From Pseudoalteromonas neustonica (GTDB lineage Bacteria > Pseudomonadota > Gammaproteobacteria > Enterobacterales > Alteromonadaceae), in NCBI RefSeq assembly GCF_001653135.1, contig NZ_BDDS01000010.1, positions 48,959 through 112,958 on the forward strand: a stretch of 64,000 bases of DNA, written 5' to 3'. Position 1 is the stretch's first letter. Every line of letters begins with the position of its first letter. This document shows, piece by piece, positions 26,889 to 36,479 of this stretch. Both the position numbers and the translations under genes were made by a program. The notes below the pieces were generated by a model. The model was not told the origin of the DNA, did not search any database, and saw only the letters and a list, made by a program, of their open reading frames with translations.

Positions 26889-27221
26889 CTAAGTGCATTT
26901 GCGGTAGATATCGTCAGACATATCATGAACATTGACGCTTAAACTATCTGATTCTCGGCAATAGGTTTTTAGGCATGCTAGTAAGTGTTCACTCAATTGT
27001 TGTTTTTGCGCTACGGTACGACCTTGCATAATATGCGCCCCAACATGGATAAAGCCTTCTTTACCGTCTCCTAATTGATAATGGGTATAGGCGATTGCCC
27101 GCGTCTTTATTGAGTCGAGTTCGAATAGATTACTTTCAAACGCGGCTTGGTGAATTTTTTCGACCAACACCTGTGGTAAAATGGGTAAATCTTCAGAGTG
27201 TTCAATAACAATGTGTGGCAT
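26889..27221 (-). CDS. 5-carboxymethyl-2-hydroxymuconate delta-isomerase family protein
   Basis: A 110-residue member of the CHMI branch of the tautomerase superfamily. The catalytic N-terminal proline is Pro2 after Met removal (MPHIVIEHSEDL), and RAIAYTHYQLGDG and FIHVGAHIMQGRT match the family. In E. coli W, HpaF acts in homoprotocatechuate degradation, but no other genes of that pathway are nearby, so the substrate here is uncertain. It is a single gene converging with the regulator at 24739. Confidence 0.8.
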   Translation of the reverse strand: MPHIVIEHSEDLPILPQVLVEKIHQAAFESNLFELDSIKTRAIAYTHYQLGDGKEGFIHVGAHIMQGRTVAQKQQLSEHLLACLKTYCRESDSLSVNVHDMSDDIYRKCT

Positions 27222-27374
27222 TACTGGTTCCTTTAAATGATCGTTGAGCTTATCTTAGCAGAATACAAATGCATAAAGACACACAAGCTAGCTGGTGGCA
27301 ATATCATTGTAAATTTGTTTTATAGTTACAAATACGTTTAGTGTTAGTATTGAAAAATAGTTGAAATGAAATAA

Positions 27375-27650
27375 ATACCCAAACTACCTCAAGAAGCTGA
27401 ATTCAGCGTTTCACAGGGGCTTAATATCAAGGCGTTACTTTGCAACAATGGCAGTCCCTTTTAAGAAGTAACAACGATGAGAGTAAGTGCCTGTGAAACG
27501 CCCTACGGGTTGGTTTAAAAGCGATTTATACTGCGTTACTTTTATAAGGGATTGATTTTAATAATAGAGCCACTATTACTTGTAATCAATGCCTTGCCTA
27601 AATTGCTTTTAACTCCAACTGAAACTGGCATCTTGAGGTGGTTTGGGTAT
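27375..27650. mobile_element. MITE-like element with 20-bp terminal inverted repeats
   Basis: The element starts ATACCCAAACTACCTCAAGA and ends with its complement with one mismatch. It is 276 bp and encodes nothing. An internal inverted repeat pairs GCGTTTCACAGG (27406) with CCTGTGAAACGC (27490). The stretches TTTATACTGCGTTAC and GCCTTGCCTAAAT also occur in the repeat near 36620-36754, suggesting related families. It fills most of the gap before the CreA gene; 27222-27374 holds nothing else recognisable. Confidence 0.75.
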
Positions 27651-27686
27651 AAAAACCCTACTCTTTGAATTACGTTAAGGAACAGT

Positions 27687-28157
27687 ATGAAATACTTAAA
27701 AATGGGTTGCTTACTGGCTGTTATTTTTACAGTGTCGGGGTGTTCTGATGATGCCGCGTCGGTCAGCTTAGGCTTGTTTACCACGAAAGACATTAAAGTT
27801 AATTCGCAACAGGATCCTCTTGTTAAAGGTGTTACTTGTCATATCAGCCATATTGAGGCTAATTTAGATTTTGCAGATCCTTCCGATATGTCTATTGCAT
27901 GTCGTCAGACGGGACCAATCACCGCCGACCAATTACAAGCAATAGATCGTAGTAAATCAGGTGAGGTGGTTTTTAAGTCATCAAAGAGTATTTTATTTAA
28001 ATCATTAAAAGTCCGCCGTGTTTATGATGCACAAACGCGTACTTTGATGTACTTATCATACTCAACAAAAGAGTCGACAGGCAGTCACCATCACGCATTA
28101 TCTACTGTGCCGCTGTATAACACACAAGCGTGGACGTGGGCACAAGCGCAACAATAA
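27687..28157 (+). CDS. creA: CreA family lipoprotein
   Basis: A 156-residue exported protein of the CreA family (function unknown). A signal peptide with lipobox VSGC (Cys at about residue 19) predicts a lipoprotein, whereas E. coli CreA has a plain signal peptide. The core matches the family: DPLVKGVTCHISH, SIACRQTGPI, SILFKSLKVRRVYDAQTRTLMYLSYS and STVPL. AAGGA precedes the ATG at good distance. It lies 15 bp upstream of an unrecognised gene, probably in the same transcript. Confidence 0.85.
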   Translation: MKYLKMGCLLAVIFTVSGCSDDAASVSLGLFTTKDIKVNSQQDPLVKGVTCHISHIEANLDFADPSDMSIACRQTGPITADQLQAIDRSKSGEVVFKSSKSILFKSLKVRRVYDAQTRTLMYLSYSTKESTGSHHHALSTVPLYNTQAWTWAQAQQ

Positions 28158-28172
28158 CTAAAAGAGCAGATT

Positions 28173-28955
28173 ATGTTAGCCTTATTTAAAGCAAAACCAT
28201 TATTAGATGAGCAAGAACAGCAGTGGCTGATCGATACTTTTGTATGGGCAATTGAAAATTTCGACAGTGATTATTTTATAAATAATACAGATATAGTATT
28301 GCCAAACCATCAGTTCTTTCCCGATGCGGTATCAAGCATTGAGGAAATGGCGAGTAACGTTTTTGAGCGTGTAACGAATTATGCGGGAATGCACGTTTGG
28401 CCGATTCAATTGGTTGGGCCTGCGCAATTACAACCTCAAGTATTTCCTCATTTTGAGCTTTCTAACTCGCTTAGAGGTGCACAAAGTAAATTAATGGTGA
28501 CGCCTGCGCACCGTGTTAATGTGTCATTTAATCCAAATCAAATTAACCAACCACAAGATTTAGTAGCAAGCTTTGCCGGTACTTTAGCGACTATCATGAT
28601 CCACCATGTTGGTGTGTTACCACCTGGGGGAAAGGAGTTTTTACCTCAGGCCAGTGATGCACTTGCGTGCTTTTTAGGCTTTGGTGTCATGATGAGTAAT
28701 ACGGTGTATCAATTTAAGGGCGGATGTGGATCATGTTACAACCCCTATGCTAATAGACAAGCGGCCTTGAGTGAATCGCAAACGTTATTTATGCATGCAC
28801 TTATTTGCCACTTTAAAGGCCATCAAGAGTCTAAAAAATATCTAAAATCGCATTTACGTGGTCAATTTAAAAAAGCGCAAAAAGAAATTAAAGCATTGGT
28901 AAATGACACTGCTAATCCACTGTTACTCGCGCTTGATGAGAAAAAGGCAGGGTAA
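28173..28955 (+). CDS. Hypothetical protein, 260 residues
   Basis: I do not recognise the family. It has no signal peptide or membrane helix. Visible features are an aromatic-rich N-terminal half with PNHQFFPD, an IMIHHVGVLPPGG segment, a glycine/cysteine loop GGCGSCYNP (possible metal or redox site) and a Lys-rich helical C-terminus. It stands between creA and a LysE-type exporter with gaps of 15 and 5 bp, so it is part of that operon. Length and codon use look like a genuine gene. Confidence 0.65.
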   Translation: MLALFKAKPLLDEQEQQWLIDTFVWAIENFDSDYFINNTDIVLPNHQFFPDAVSSIEEMASNVFERVTNYAGMHVWPIQLVGPAQLQPQVFPHFELSNSLRGAQSKLMVTPAHRVNVSFNPNQINQPQDLVASFAGTLATIMIHHVGVLPPGGKEFLPQASDALACFLGFGVMMSNTVYQFKGGCGSCYNPYANRQAALSESQTLFMHALICHFKGHQESKKYLKSHLRGQFKKAQKEIKALVNDTANPLLLALDEKKAG

Positions 28956-28960
28956 TTAAC

Positions 28961-29584
28961 GTGGCTTATCTTGATGAATTTTTACTAATTGCATTGGCAC
29001 ATTTTTTTGCGGTAGCAAGCCCGGGTCCTGATTTTGCAATTGTGCTCAAGCAGAGTATTCAGCAAGGGCGGCGAAATGCTTTGTGGACTAGTTTTGGGGT
29101 TGGTTTAGCAATATTATTACACGTTACTTATTGTTTGTTAGGGGTTGCTGTTTTACTCGCGCAATCACCGACTATTTTTATGGCATTAAAATATTTAGCC
29201 GGGGCTTATTTGGCTTATATTGGTGTGCAAGCACTAAGAAGTGCCAAACCGGCCACAGCAGAGCAGGATAATTTAGTACCATCTGCCTCAACTGAATCTG
29301 ACTGGGTAGCATTTCGCCGTGGCTTTTTAACAAATGCATTAAATCCAAAAGCAACGCTATTTTTTATGTCGTTATTTACTTTGGTGATCAGTCAATCAAC
29401 ACCGTTAATTGTTCAAGCTGGTTATGGCCTTTATATGGCTTTAGCAACGTGGGTATGGTTTTCGTTTTTATCCTTGGTGTTATCAAAGCAAAGTGTACGA
29501 GGTTTCTTTCAAAAAAGTGGCCATTGGTTTGACCGTGGTATTGGTGTGATTCTTATCGCGTTAGCAATAAGAATCGTGGTGTAA
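28961..29584 (+). CDS. LysE/RhtB family amino-acid exporter
   Basis: A 207-residue inner-membrane protein with about six TM helices. The N-terminal motif SPGPDFAIVLKQSI is the signature of the LysE/RhtB superfamily, and NALNPKATLFFMSLF is the second conserved block. It would export amino acids such as threonine, homoserine or leucine; the substrate cannot be read. The GTG start at 28961 is supported by GGCAGGG upstream, 5 bp after the previous gene stops. Confidence 0.88.
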   Translation: MAYLDEFLLIALAHFFAVASPGPDFAIVLKQSIQQGRRNALWTSFGVGLAILLHVTYCLLGVAVLLAQSPTIFMALKYLAGAYLAYIGVQALRSAKPATAEQDNLVPSASTESDWVAFRRGFLTNALNPKATLFFMSLFTLVISQSTPLIVQAGYGLYMALATWVWFSFLSLVLSKQSVRGFFQKSGHWFDRGIGVILIALAIRIVV

Positions 29585-29623
29585 AAATCATCAATTAATA
29601 CGCCAATACAAGAGCAGGTAAAT

Positions 29624-30118
29624 ATGACTATATATAATTTTTCTTTTGGTTCCAATATGTCCTCTAACCGTTTACTCGCGCGTTTACCTAATGCCAAGCG
29701 TGTTGGTACGGCGATCCTACATGGCTATGAACTGACTTTTGATATGGTGAGTCTTGATGGGTCAGGCAAAGGTAATGTTCGTCCAAGCAATGACCAAAAT
29801 ACGCAAGTATATGGTGTTGTTTATCAACTTAACCATGAAGAAAAGAGCATTTTAGATGACATTGAAGGTCCGCGTTACGATTGTGTGGATGTTCAAGTAA
29901 CGCTGCTTGATGGGCAAGTTCTCAATGCTCATTGTTATATTGCAAATACTACTAATGAGGACATATTACCTTATGACTGGTATATGCAGCACGTTCATCG
30001 CGGGGCGCTTGAAGCTTGTGTGCCAAATGAGTACAGTGAAGCCATAAAATCACGACAAACATGTCGAGATAGTAATAGTGAACGTGCTGCAATTGAGTTT
30101 GCCGTGCATCAACAATAA
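29624..30118 (+). CDS. Gamma-glutamylcyclotransferase-like protein
   Basis: A 164-residue cytosolic protein with the gamma-glutamylcyclotransferase fold. The opening YNFSFGSNMS is the substrate-binding YGSN-type loop, and VYGVVYQLNHEEKSILDDIEG carries the expected acidic catalytic region. The family releases 5-oxoproline from gamma-glutamyl amines or peptides. It lies 39 bp after the LysE gene and 22 bp before a serine hydrolase, all on one strand. Confidence 0.8.
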   Translation: MTIYNFSFGSNMSSNRLLARLPNAKRVGTAILHGYELTFDMVSLDGSGKGNVRPSNDQNTQVYGVVYQLNHEEKSILDDIEGPRYDCVDVQVTLLDGQVLNAHCYIANTTNEDILPYDWYMQHVHRGALEACVPNEYSEAIKSRQTCRDSNSERAAIEFAVHQQ

Positions 30119-30140
30119 TAAAAATTAAACTAGGACTGTT

Positions 30141-31688
30141 ATGAAACTAACTAAATTAGCCATTGCCGCCACGTTATTTACAGGGTGTGCATTTAATAGC
30201 TACGCTGATATTGATACGAACAATATTAACCAAGTAATCGAAAACTCGATGGCACGTTTTGATGTGCCTGGCATGGCTGTGGCGATAGTTGAAAACGATA
30301 ACGTGGTGTTTGCCAAAGGCTTTGGTGTAAGCCATTTGGAAACTGGCAACAAGGTAAATAAAGACACGTTATTTGGTATCGCATCAAATACCAAAGCATT
30401 TACGGCTGCGGCATTAGCTAAATTAGTTGATGAAGAGAAGCTAAGCTGGGACGATAAAGTGATTGATCACTTACCTGAGTTTCGTCTTTATGATGCATAT
30501 GTAACCCGTGAAATGACCATTCGAGATTTACTTAGCCACCGTAGTGGTTTAGGTCTTGGCCAAGGCGATTTAATGATTTGGCCAGATACGAATAAATCAA
30601 TTGAAGAAATTTTTGCCGGTTTAAAGTATTTAAAACCCGCCAGCAGCTTTCGCAGTAAATATGCTTACAACAACTTAATGTTTGTTACTGCTGGTGAGGT
30701 GGTTGCTCGAGTGTCAGGTATGAGCTGGAACGATTACATCGAAAAAAATATTCTACAGCCACTTAAAATGGGTAACTCACGTGCGGGGTTTTCGCGTATC
30801 CCAAGTAACAATAAAAACTGGGCAACGGGGCACATCCCAATGGATGGCAAGTTACACCCTTTCTTTGTTAACTACTTAGAGGACTTTCGTGGAGCTGGCG
30901 CAATAGCATCAAGCGTGAGTGATATGAGCCAGTGGTTACGTACTCAACTTGCTGGTGGCACAATGCCTAATGGCGAACAATTATTTAGTGATAAACAACA
31001 AACACAAATGTGGCACCCGCATATTACCTCTGTTGCCTCTAAATCGGCTTATGAAGCGTATCATCAACAGTTTAGAGGATACGGCTTAGGTTGGAGTATT
31101 GAGGACTATCACGGTGTTAAAAAGCTTGCACACGGTGGCGGGATTTTAGGCATGGTATCGCAAGTGACATTAGTGCCAGAGAAGAACCTCGGTATTGTCA
31201 TTTTAAGTAATCAGCAAGCATTCGGTGCGTTATCGGCAATTACTCATGAGGTGCTCGAAGATGCACTTGATCTTGAAGATAAAGACTGGGTTGAAGAGCT
31301 CGCTAAAAAGCACTTTGAAGGCAAGCAAAAAGCGTACGCAAATGCTAAGCCAGAAGCGCCTGCTGACTACCAGCCACAGCTACCGAATATTAGCTACACA
31401 GGTACATTGAAAGACGATTGGTATGGTGATGTTATTATTGAAGAGTTAGACGGTAAACTGCGTATTGACTTTACTCACACCAAGCGTTTAAAAGGCCAGC
31501 TAGAGCACTACACAGGCAACACATTTATTGTTAAATGGGATGAAAAACTACTTGAGGCTGATGCGTTTATTACGTTTGATATGACGACTAAAAATCGTGT
31601 TGAAAGTGCCAAAATGAAAGCTGTTTCAACGGCTGTTACAGATTTTAGTTTTGACTTTAGAAACTTAACACTAAAAGCAAAAAAATAA
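30141..31688 (+). CDS. Class C beta-lactamase-like serine hydrolase with DUF3471-type tail
   Basis: A 515-residue exported hydrolase with a signal peptide (cleavage near SYADI). The penicillin-binding fold has Ser-x-x-Lys in IASNTKAF, the Tyr-x-Asn motif in YAYNN and HGG in place of KTG. A C-terminal extension (about 410-515) resembles DUF3471. Relatives are esterases, D-aminopeptidases or peptidases more often than true lactamases, so resistance should not be assumed. It is the last gene of the 27687-31688 run and is followed by a hairpin terminator. Confidence 0.87.
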   Translation: MKLTKLAIAATLFTGCAFNSYADIDTNNINQVIENSMARFDVPGMAVAIVENDNVVFAKGFGVSHLETGNKVNKDTLFGIASNTKAFTAAALAKLVDEEKLSWDDKVIDHLPEFRLYDAYVTREMTIRDLLSHRSGLGLGQGDLMIWPDTNKSIEEIFAGLKYLKPASSFRSKYAYNNLMFVTAGEVVARVSGMSWNDYIEKNILQPLKMGNSRAGFSRIPSNNKNWATGHIPMDGKLHPFFVNYLEDFRGAGAIASSVSDMSQWLRTQLAGGTMPNGEQLFSDKQQTQMWHPHITSVASKSAYEAYHQQFRGYGLGWSIEDYHGVKKLAHGGGILGMVSQVTLVPEKNLGIVILSNQQAFGALSAITHEVLEDALDLEDKDWVEELAKKHFEGKQKAYANAKPEAPADYQPQLPNISYTGTLKDDWYGDVIIEELDGKLRIDFTHTKRLKGQLEHYTGNTFIVKWDEKLLEADAFITFDMTTKNRVESAKMKAVSTAVTDFSFDFRNLTLKAKK

Positions 31689-31728
31689 TTAGTTAGAATT
31701 TTTATTTTAGAATAGTAAACCAAAGTCG

Positions 31729-31752
31729 CAAAGCCACCAATCGGTGGCTTTG
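31729..31752 (+). terminator. Intrinsic terminator after the serine hydrolase
   Basis: CAAAGCCACC pairs with GGTGGCTTTG around a 4-nt loop, 40 bp after the stop. Confidence 0.75.
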
Positions 31753-31788
31753 TTATAGTTGCCACTTGCTGATACAGATGGAGCTTTT

Positions 31789-32709
31789 ATGCGTACCGCG
31801 ATTATTTCACATCCTTTTTGCCGCAAACATAAAATGATTGAAGATCACCCTGAATGCCCTGAGCGTTTAGATGCGATATCAGATCGCTTATTAGCCAGCG
31901 GGTTGGATATTGCAGTACAGCAAAAACAGGCCCCAAAAGCACTTAGAGCGCATTATTTGTTAGCACATGATGAAGCACTGGTAAAACAAGTTGAAAGCAC
32001 TATTCCAGTTCAAGGGCTTGCATCACTTGATGGTGACACCTGGTTATGTCCAGAATCACTTATGGCGATTGAGCGCGCAGTAGGGGCTGGCATATTGGCG
32101 GTAGATGAAATATTAGCAGATAAGCTCGATGCTGCTTTTTGCTCAGTACGTCCGCCAGGGCATCATGCGAATAGAACCACCTCAGCTGGTTTTTGTGTGT
32201 TTAATAATTTAGCCATTGGCGTTAAATACGCACAAAGCAAAGGCGTAAAGCGCATTGCGATAGTCGATTTTGATGTGCATCATGGAAATGGTACACAGGA
32301 TATTTTTATTGATGATGACAATGTATTATTTTGCTCGTTATTTCAGTATCCGTTTTACCCTAATACGGCAATAGAAAATAACGCAACACTCATCAATTCG
32401 CCTTTACCGATTGCCAGTGATGGCAATGATTTAAAAGCGCTGTATAACCAACAGTGGCTGCCTAAATTAACGCAGTTTAAGCCTGAACTTATTTTTATTA
32501 GCGCCGGTTTTGATGCTCATCTTGAAGATGATATGGCAAGCTTAAAATTTGTTGAAGATGACTACACATGGCTGACTGATCAATTGGCAAAGTTAAGCAA
32601 AGAGCTCGGTTGTAAAGGAATTATCTCTTATTTAGAAGGAGGGTATTCACTTTCAGCACTTGGGCGCAGTGCAATTGCTCATGTAAAAGCGTTAGTTGAT
32701 AGCGAGTAA
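31789..32709 (+). CDS. Histone deacetylase-superfamily amidohydrolase
   Basis: A 306-residue cytosolic deacetylase-fold enzyme. The zinc site and catalytic residues are visible in RPPGHHAN (general-base His pair), VDFDVHHGNGTQDIF (Asp and His zinc ligands) and SAGFDAH (second Asp). Bacterial members act on acetylated polyamines, acetoin pathway proteins or other small amides; the substrate here is unknown. The ATG at 31789 has GGAG at 31780-31783; a TTG further upstream lacks such support. It overlaps the 3' end of the opposite gene by 18 bp. Confidence 0.88.
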   Translation: MRTAIISHPFCRKHKMIEDHPECPERLDAISDRLLASGLDIAVQQKQAPKALRAHYLLAHDEALVKQVESTIPVQGLASLDGDTWLCPESLMAIERAVGAGILAVDEILADKLDAAFCSVRPPGHHANRTTSAGFCVFNNLAIGVKYAQSKGVKRIAIVDFDVHHGNGTQDIFIDDDNVLFCSLFQYPFYPNTAIENNATLINSPLPIASDGNDLKALYNQQWLPKLTQFKPELIFISAGFDAHLEDDMASLKFVEDDYTWLTDQLAKLSKELGCKGIISYLEGGYSLSALGRSAIAHVKALVDSE

Positions 32710-32982
32710 ATCAAACGCTTGTTGTGGGCTTAATTGTTGAATTTTACTCAAGCAACATTGCCCTTCATTTGCTAAATAATGCTTTACATATACACCTAAC
32801 TCATCGGCACTTAATGGCTGGCATGCTTTTCCTAAAAGTGTGTGGTAGGTACCACTTTCCTCTAGCACTCTCACATTTTTTTGTTCATGCTCGCTGATCC
32901 CATATAAAAAGCAATCTACGTCACTTTGCTGATGCGCAATTTCTATTTCCTCATTATAAATGATGATTTTTGGGTATGACAT
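32692..32982 (-). CDS. Small conserved protein, DUF4144-like
   Basis: A 96-residue cytosolic protein. The layout (PKIIIYNEEIEI at the start, EGQCCLSKIQQL near the end) recalls the DUF4144 family of Alteromonadales and Vibrionales; I am not certain of that assignment. Function is unknown. It overlaps the histone-deacetylase-like gene tail to tail by 18 bp and lies divergent from the CBS-PAS-GGDEF-EAL gene at 33060. Confidence 0.55.
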   Translation of the reverse strand: MSYPKIIIYNEEIEIAHQQSDVDCFLYGISEHEQKNVRVLEESGTYHTLLGKACQPLSADELGVYVKHYLANEGQCCLSKIQQLSPQQAFDLLAIN

Positions 32983-33059
32983 GCTGGTTTATTGTCCTAA
33001 ATCAAATGGTTGGTAATAAGCTTTATTATACTTTTCGGTTCGTGCCAAACAAGGAAGCT

Positions 33060-35567
33060 ATGATGCCAAAAAGTAGCCGTTACCAAAAAGTATGTGATGT
33101 GTTTACAAATAAGGTTATTTCGTGTGTTAAGCACACGCATCTTATCGAAGCTGTGAGGTTAATGCGAGCACATAATGTCAGTGCTATTTTTGTTCAAGAG
33201 CATCGCTCTATTTGTGGAATATGGACAGAAGCTGATTGTATGAAGCTTGATTTTAATAATCCACAAATAAAAAGCGTGGAAATAGCATCAGTAATGTCGA
33301 GCCCCGTTATTAGTATTTCGAGCCAGCGATTGCTTAGCGATGCCGCTTTAGTTTTTCATCAATACAGTGTACGACACCTTTTAGTGACAGATGAAAGCGC
33401 TCTACCATGTGGCGTGATTAGCATCACGGATATTGTCCGCAATCAAGGTTTGGATCACTATTTACAATTTCGCCCTGTGAATGAGCAATACAGTAAAAAT
33501 ATATCAATAGTGCCTGCAAATATGGGTGTGAGTGAAGCTATAAAGCTAATGTATGAGCGCAACGAAAAAGTTATTTTGGTATTCAATAAGCAGCAAAACG
33601 AACATGGCATTATTACCCAGCGTGATTTACTGCATTTAATTATTGAGCATGAAAGTAAGCATTTTTGTTGGGATTTTGCGAGTTGGCCACTTTATCAAAT
33701 TAGCCCAAAAAATAGTTTGTTTGATGCTTATAGATTAATGTCAGATAACAATGTGCGTCATTTAGTGGTGACTGACACTCAAGAAATTAAAGGGGTTTTA
33801 TCGCTTGAGCACTTAATTAATGAAATCGAAAGTGCATATTGTAGCGAACTTGAAAAAGTACTCGCACAACGAGACATCGCTCTACAGCATTCACAGCGTA
33901 ACCTATACCTTGCTAATAAAATAATCGACGCTTCGCTTGATGGCATAATGATCACTCAACAAGATGGCGTAATCATTCAAGTTAATCCGGCCTTTACGAC
34001 GTTAACAGGTTACCAAGAATATGAGGTAATAGGTAAACAGCCAAAAATCCTCAGTTCAGGTAAGCACGGTAAAAGTTTTTATATAAAAATGTGGCAATCT
34101 ATTGCGGATAAAGGTGTTTGGCAAGGGGAGATATGTAACCGTAAAAAAAACGGTGATTTATATACTGAATGGCTCAGCATTATTCAAATAAGAGAGCCAA
34201 ATTGCAGTGAGGTTGTGTATGCGGCAATTTTTAGTGATATTACAGAGCGAAAAAATGCAGAGGAGAAGATAGTTCAGCTCGCTTACTTTGATGAGCTAAC
34301 GGGTTTACCCAATAGACGCTTATTTAATGATAGGTTAAGCATGGCATTGGCAGCTGCACATAGAAATAACGACATGCTTGCCGTAATGTTTATTGATTTG
34401 GATCGTTTTAAAGAAATTAACGACAGCTTAGGGCACAGCGCCGGTGATGAATTATTAAAAATGGTGGCTAAACGTTTACAAGCATTGCTATGTGAAGGGG
34501 ATACGCTAGCACGATTAGGTGGCGATGAATTTGTGGTGTTATGCGAGGTTGATAATATCGCATCGGTGATTAGTTTGGCTGATCAGATACTTAACCATTT
34601 GAATATCCCTTTTCAGCTGGAAGGATTGGAGGTGGGCGCAACCGCTTCAATTGGCGCAGCAATTTATCCGGAGGATGGACTCGATAGTGAGACCCTTTTA
34701 AAACATGCAGACATCGCAATGTATCGCTCTAAAGAAATAGGGCGTAACTCTTTTCAGCTGTTTAAGTCATCAATGAATGCGCGTTCTTTAGAGCGTTTAG
34801 CCATGATGAGTCGTTTTCAGCATGCGCTAGAGAATGATGAATTTGAGTTATACTTTCAACCTAAGCAATGTTTAAAAACACAAACAATAAAAGGCGTTGA
34901 AGCATTACTTCGTTGGTATGATCCTACATTAGGGATGATTTCTCCCGCACAATTTATCCCATTAGCGGAAGAGTTAGGCTTAATTGTAAAACTTGATTTG
35001 TGGGTGCTAAATAGTGCCGGCATGCAACTGGCATTGTGGCAGCAAAAAGGTATAAAAGCAGGGCGGCTTGCAGTCAACGTTTCTGCGTGTCATTTGAGCC
35101 AAGGCAAGTTATCAAAAAGTGTTGAGCAGATGCTAAAGCGTTATAATTTGTCTGGGGACTGTCTTGAAATAGAGTTAACTGAAAGTAGTTTTATAAGTTC
35201 CTTTAGTCAGGCGAAAAAACAATTGCAGCAGCTAAAAAAAATGGACGTGCACATTGCGCTTGATGATTTTGGTACAGGGTATTCGGCACTGAGTTACTTA
35301 ACTAAACTTCCAATAGATACCTTAAAAATAGATGCCAGTTTTATTGCCAAAATACCTGATGAGTATGGCAACAGTGAAGTCGTGGCTGCTATTATAGCGA
35401 TGGCTACGAGCTTAAATCTATGCGTTGTAGCGGAAGGAGTAGAAAAGCAAACGCAGTATAATTATTTGCAAAGTTTAGGTTGTAATGTAATACAAGGTTA
35501 TTATTATTGCCGCCCTTTAGCACAGCGGCAATGGTTTGAGTTTTATGCCCAGCTTACCCCAGCGTAA
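33060..35567 (+). CDS. CBS-PAS-GGDEF-EAL c-di-GMP protein
   Basis: A cytosolic protein of about 835 residues with four CBS motifs (two Bateman-type pairs, about residues 5-260; RHLLVTDE and RHLVVTDT mark the ends of two), a PAS domain (about 280-400), GGDEF and EAL. Both active sites look intact: LGGDEF near residue 487 and EALLRW near 613, plus NVSACH, ELTESS and DDFGTGYS. CBS domains usually bind adenine nucleotides, so energy state may control c-di-GMP turnover. AAGGAAG upstream supports a start at 33060 or 33063. It overlaps the opposite DUF2797 gene by 14 bp. Confidence 0.9.
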   Translation: MMPKSSRYQKVCDVFTNKVISCVKHTHLIEAVRLMRAHNVSAIFVQEHRSICGIWTEADCMKLDFNNPQIKSVEIASVMSSPVISISSQRLLSDAALVFHQYSVRHLLVTDESALPCGVISITDIVRNQGLDHYLQFRPVNEQYSKNISIVPANMGVSEAIKLMYERNEKVILVFNKQQNEHGIITQRDLLHLIIEHESKHFCWDFASWPLYQISPKNSLFDAYRLMSDNNVRHLVVTDTQEIKGVLSLEHLINEIESAYCSELEKVLAQRDIALQHSQRNLYLANKIIDASLDGIMITQQDGVIIQVNPAFTTLTGYQEYEVIGKQPKILSSGKHGKSFYIKMWQSIADKGVWQGEICNRKKNGDLYTEWLSIIQIREPNCSEVVYAAIFSDITERKNAEEKIVQLAYFDELTGLPNRRLFNDRLSMALAAAHRNNDMLAVMFIDLDRFKEINDSLGHSAGDELLKMVAKRLQALLCEGDTLARLGGDEFVVLCEVDNIASVISLADQILNHLNIPFQLEGLEVGATASIGAAIYPEDGLDSETLLKHADIAMYRSKEIGRNSFQLFKSSMNARSLERLAMMSRFQHALENDEFELYFQPKQCLKTQTIKGVEALLRWYDPTLGMISPAQFIPLAEELGLIVKLDLWVLNSAGMQLALWQQKGIKAGRLAVNVSACHLSQGKLSKSVEQMLKRYNLSGDCLEIELTESSFISSFSQAKKQLQQLKKMDVHIALDDFGTGYSALSYLTKLPIDTLKIDASFIAKIPDEYGNSEVVAAIIAMATSLNLCVVAEGVEKQTQYNYLQSLGCNVIQGYYYCRPLAQRQWFEFYAQLTPA

Positions 35568-36363
35568 CATCGTAAGAGGTGAACTTACGGATGTTTATTA
35601 CGCCTGTATCAAAGATTAAATACTGCCCTTTGATACCATTTAAAATACCACTGACAACGGGCTCTTTATCGAAATTAAAGGAGCTAATCTTGGTTGGGTA
35701 CTCTGTAACAGGGAACTGTAAATCAACAACGTCCTCATTGAGCTGCTCAATGGCTGTTGCGCCAAATAGCTCAGCCAGTTCATTGAGTTTATCTGCAATT
35801 TGCGGAATAAGCTCAGCGGCGGCTGCTTTTAAGTCGAGTACATCATTTTGCCCTTTGAGCATGTTGCGCCAATTTGTTTTATCAGCAATAAACTGTGCTA
35901 ACGCGACTTCGACTAAACCAGATTGTAAGCGTGTTTGCACTTTAAAAATAGGCAGTGCTTGGGTTGCCCCTTGATCAATCCAGCGGGTTGGAATTTGCGT
36001 GTGGCGGGTTATGCCGACTTTTAAACCCGATGTATTCGCGAGGTAAACATAGTGTGGGATCATGCAGTTTTCTTCCCCCCACTGCGGCTCACGACAGGTG
36101 CCTTGATCAAAATGACAGGTTTCAGGTTTCATAATGCACATATCGCAGCTAGCAAGCTTGCGCATACACACGAAACAGTGTCCTTGAGAGTAACTTTTTT
36201 TAGTTTTTTTACCACAACTCGAACATAAAATTGAACCGTTAAAAGTCAGTGTTAATTGTTTGCCAATATAAGCATTGAGATCAACTAACTCATCACCAAT
36301 TGGCAGATGATATTGGATCGGCTGAGTTAGCGATGATTTTAATTTTTTAATTGTGCCTTGCAT
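35554..36363 (-). CDS. DUF2797 family zinc-finger protein
   Basis: A 269-residue cytosolic protein of DUF2797. The N-terminal part is cysteine-rich (LCSSCGKKTKKSYSQGHC, CMRKLASCDMC and CREPQWGEENC), suggesting two zinc-binding sites. It is followed by the HYVYLANTSGLKVGITRHTQ segment, a GIY-YIG-like core. A nuclease-related role is possible but unproven. It overlaps the CBS-PAS-GGDEF-EAL gene tail to tail by 14 bp. Confidence 0.82.
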   Translation of the reverse strand: MQGTIKKLKSSLTQPIQYHLPIGDELVDLNAYIGKQLTLTFNGSILCSSCGKKTKKSYSQGHCFVCMRKLASCDMCIMKPETCHFDQGTCREPQWGEENCMIPHYVYLANTSGLKVGITRHTQIPTRWIDQGATQALPIFKVQTRLQSGLVEVALAQFIADKTNWRNMLKGQNDVLDLKAAAAELIPQIADKLNELAELFGATAIEQLNEDVVDLQFPVTEYPTKISSFNFDKEPVVSGILNGIKGQYLIFDTGVINIRKFTSYDVTLG

Positions 36364-36479
36364 CTTTACGCCCCTAAAGATGTGAAAAAGGGGATTTTAA
36401 CATGTAATTGCACTGACTGATTATTTAATGTGAATGACAAGGGCGTGTTGATCTTTGTGGATTGAAATTTGTTCAATTC

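Noticed and set aside
27542..27793. 83-codon minus-strand frame across the MITE and the start of creA
   Set aside because: It crosses the inverted repeat and the opposite creA gene; no independent support.
30141..31688. Antibiotic-resistance beta-lactamase
   Set aside because: The class C fold is shared with many esterases and peptidases; HGG replaces KTG and a DUF3471-type tail is present, so resistance cannot be claimed.
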